Part shown: in pieces, positions 5,230 through 5,800 of the stretch | Position numbering within the stretch: position 1 is the first letter of the stretch | Layout: the number at the start of each line of letters is the position of its first letter | From: Clostridia bacterium | GTDB lineage: Bacteria > Bacillota_A > Clostridia > TANB77 > CAG-508 | NCBI GenBank assembly: GCA_017621295.1 | Contig: JAGATI010000109.1 | Coordinates: 1 to 5,800 of the forward strand | Reading direction: 5' to 3' | Length of the DNA: 5,800 nucleotides | Made by a program: the position numbers and the translations under genes | The notes under the pieces: model-generated | What the model saw: the letters and a program-made list of their open reading frames with translations, nothing else | Database searches by the model: none | What the model was told of the DNA's origin: nothing

Positions 5230-5678
5230 AATTTATTTAAGAATAATCCTTCTTTTTCGTATTTTATCCTTTTAAGCTTACATAAAATATCAATATTTGG
5301 AGTTATGCATGGATTACTATATCTTATAGTCCAATTATTAAATTGATATATGTCTAATATGTATCTTACTACAGCTTGTGATCTTGACTTACCAGCTGAA
5401 CAATGTATATAGAAGTCATTGTCTATGTTATTGTCAATAAAGTCCACTATAGTTTTAGCTGTATTGTCATCAATAAAGTTTTCTTCATTTTCAGAAACAT
5501 CATTAAAGTCAACATTCAATATATGTTTGTTGTTTTCTTTGAATAGATGATTTAAACAATCAACATCACATATTGATATGATTGCAACATTTTCAGGAAA
5601 GTTTATGTTCCATTCATTGTCAGTTGCAATCATATCAAACATTATTTGAGGATATGCATATAATTTTTGTTCTTTCAT
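5217..5678 (-). CDS. Dual-specificity/tyrosine-phosphatase-like protein
   Basis: This 153-residue protein carries the cysteine-phosphatase P-loop H-C-S-A-G-K-S-R-S (92-100), which is C-x5-R with C93 as the expected nucleophile and R99 binding phosphate. The serine after the arginine is the usual S/T of the family. D60, in F-N-D-V-S-E-N, lies 33 residues before the cysteine, where dual-specificity phosphatases keep their general acid. An N-terminal strand, V-A-I-I-S-I (31-36), and the strand before the P-loop, D-F-Y-I-H (88-92), also fit the fold. The length is near the minimum for a dual-specificity phosphatase domain. The substrate is unknown: phosphotyrosine, phosphoserine/threonine, or RNA 5'-phosphate as in related RNA triphosphatases. 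The ATG at 5678 follows an A/T leader without Shine-Dalgarno sequence. The gene faces the rightward cluster and shares its terminator. There is no export signal, so it should act in the infected cell. Confidence 0.85.
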   Translation of the reverse strand: MKEQKLYAYPQIMFDMIATDNEWNINFPENVAIISICDVDCLNHLFKENNKHILNVDFNDVSENEENFIDDNTAKTIVDFIDNNIDNDFYIHCSAGKSRSQAVVRYILDIYQFNNWTIRYSNPCITPNIDILCKLKRIKYEKEGLFLNKLEAE

Positions 5679-5715
5679 ATATATACATTAATAATACATA
5701 TTGTTTTCGTGACAT

Positions 5716-5785
5716 CTAAGACATTTTAATTGTGAAAAAACCATAGGATGATAAATTATATTACTTTAATATGAAAGTGTCTTAG
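5716..5785. repeat. 12-bp inverted repeat in the right-hand intergenic region
   Basis: CTAAGACATTTT (5716-5727) pairs with GAAAGTGTCTTAG counted as AAAGTGTCTTAG (5774-5785): eight Watson-Crick pairs, one T-G pair, then three more A-T pairs. The arms enclose 46 nt of AT-rich DNA. The right half also contains a smaller hairpin, ACTTT (5763-5767) with AAAGT (5774-5778). The 70-bp span lies upstream of the phosphatase gene, whose ATG is at 5678. It could be a structured leader, an operator pair or a small RNA. No gene is supported in 5679-5800. Confidence 0.45.
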
Positions 5786-5800
5786 AAAGGGCGAGAGACA

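Noticed and set aside
5716..5786. Possible tRNA: 7-bp outer stem, 70-nt span, and a 5-bp inner hairpin directly before the 3' arm
   Set aside because: There is no TTCRA T-loop (the loop is AATATG, 6 nt), no GG in a D-loop, and no 5-bp anticodon stem can be formed in the middle. It is kept only as an inverted repeat.
1..5800. Stop-codon reassignment, because all seven complete genes end in TAA
   Set aside because: All genes are full length in the standard code with no internal TAG or TGA, and exclusive TAA is unremarkable for seven genes in DNA this AT-rich.
1..5800. CRISPR arrays, insertion sequences, attachment sites
   Set aside because: I saw no regularly spaced direct repeats, no transposase or integrase, and no terminal repeats with target duplications.

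Overview
The window looks like part of an AT-rich, T4-like tailed-phage genome (Caudoviricetes) whose host is probably a member of the Bacteroidota. The phage assignment rests on four things: a UvsW-type recombination helicase, a divergent phage-type sigma-70 family factor, short tightly packed genes of unknown function, and N-terminal peptides on three genes that resemble the T4 capsid-targeting sequence. The host inference rests on a promoter with the Bacteroidota arrangement (TTTG, 20 nt, TATATTTG) ahead of the sigma gene, and on start codons preceded by A/T-rich leaders without Shine-Dalgarno sequences. All seven complete genes end in TAA and read through cleanly in the standard code.

Layout. 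Positions 1-1825 form a leftward block: a sigma factor (662-1825), a 101-residue protein (293-598), and a partial gene that runs off the left edge (1-291) and starts one base after the previous stop. A 181-bp divergent intergenic region (1826-2006) holds the host-type promoter for the leftward block and a 14-bp palindrome. Rightward genes follow: a 172-residue protein with a C-terminal membrane anchor (2007-2525), a 183-residue protein with distinctive codon use (2552-3103) closed by a strong intrinsic terminator, the UvsW-like helicase (3167-4918), and a small acidic protein (4922-5209). This last gene converges on a leftward dual-specificity-type phosphatase (5217-5678). The two genes share a perfect hairpin terminator that encodes the last codons of both. 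The right edge (5679-5800) has no supported gene but contains a 12-bp inverted repeat.

How the parts may fit together. The sigma gene appears to be read by host RNA polymerase and would redirect that polymerase to phage promoters. The helicase would process recombination and replication intermediates. The most interesting signal is that all three leftward genes, including the sigma factor, start with a short M-x-x-[L/I]-x-x-[Y/F]-...-E peptide like the T4 tag that sends internal proteins into the prohead and is then cut off by the gp21-type protease. If that reading is right, the block encodes proteins packaged in the capsid and injected with the DNA, among them a transcription factor. This is inference from sequence alone.
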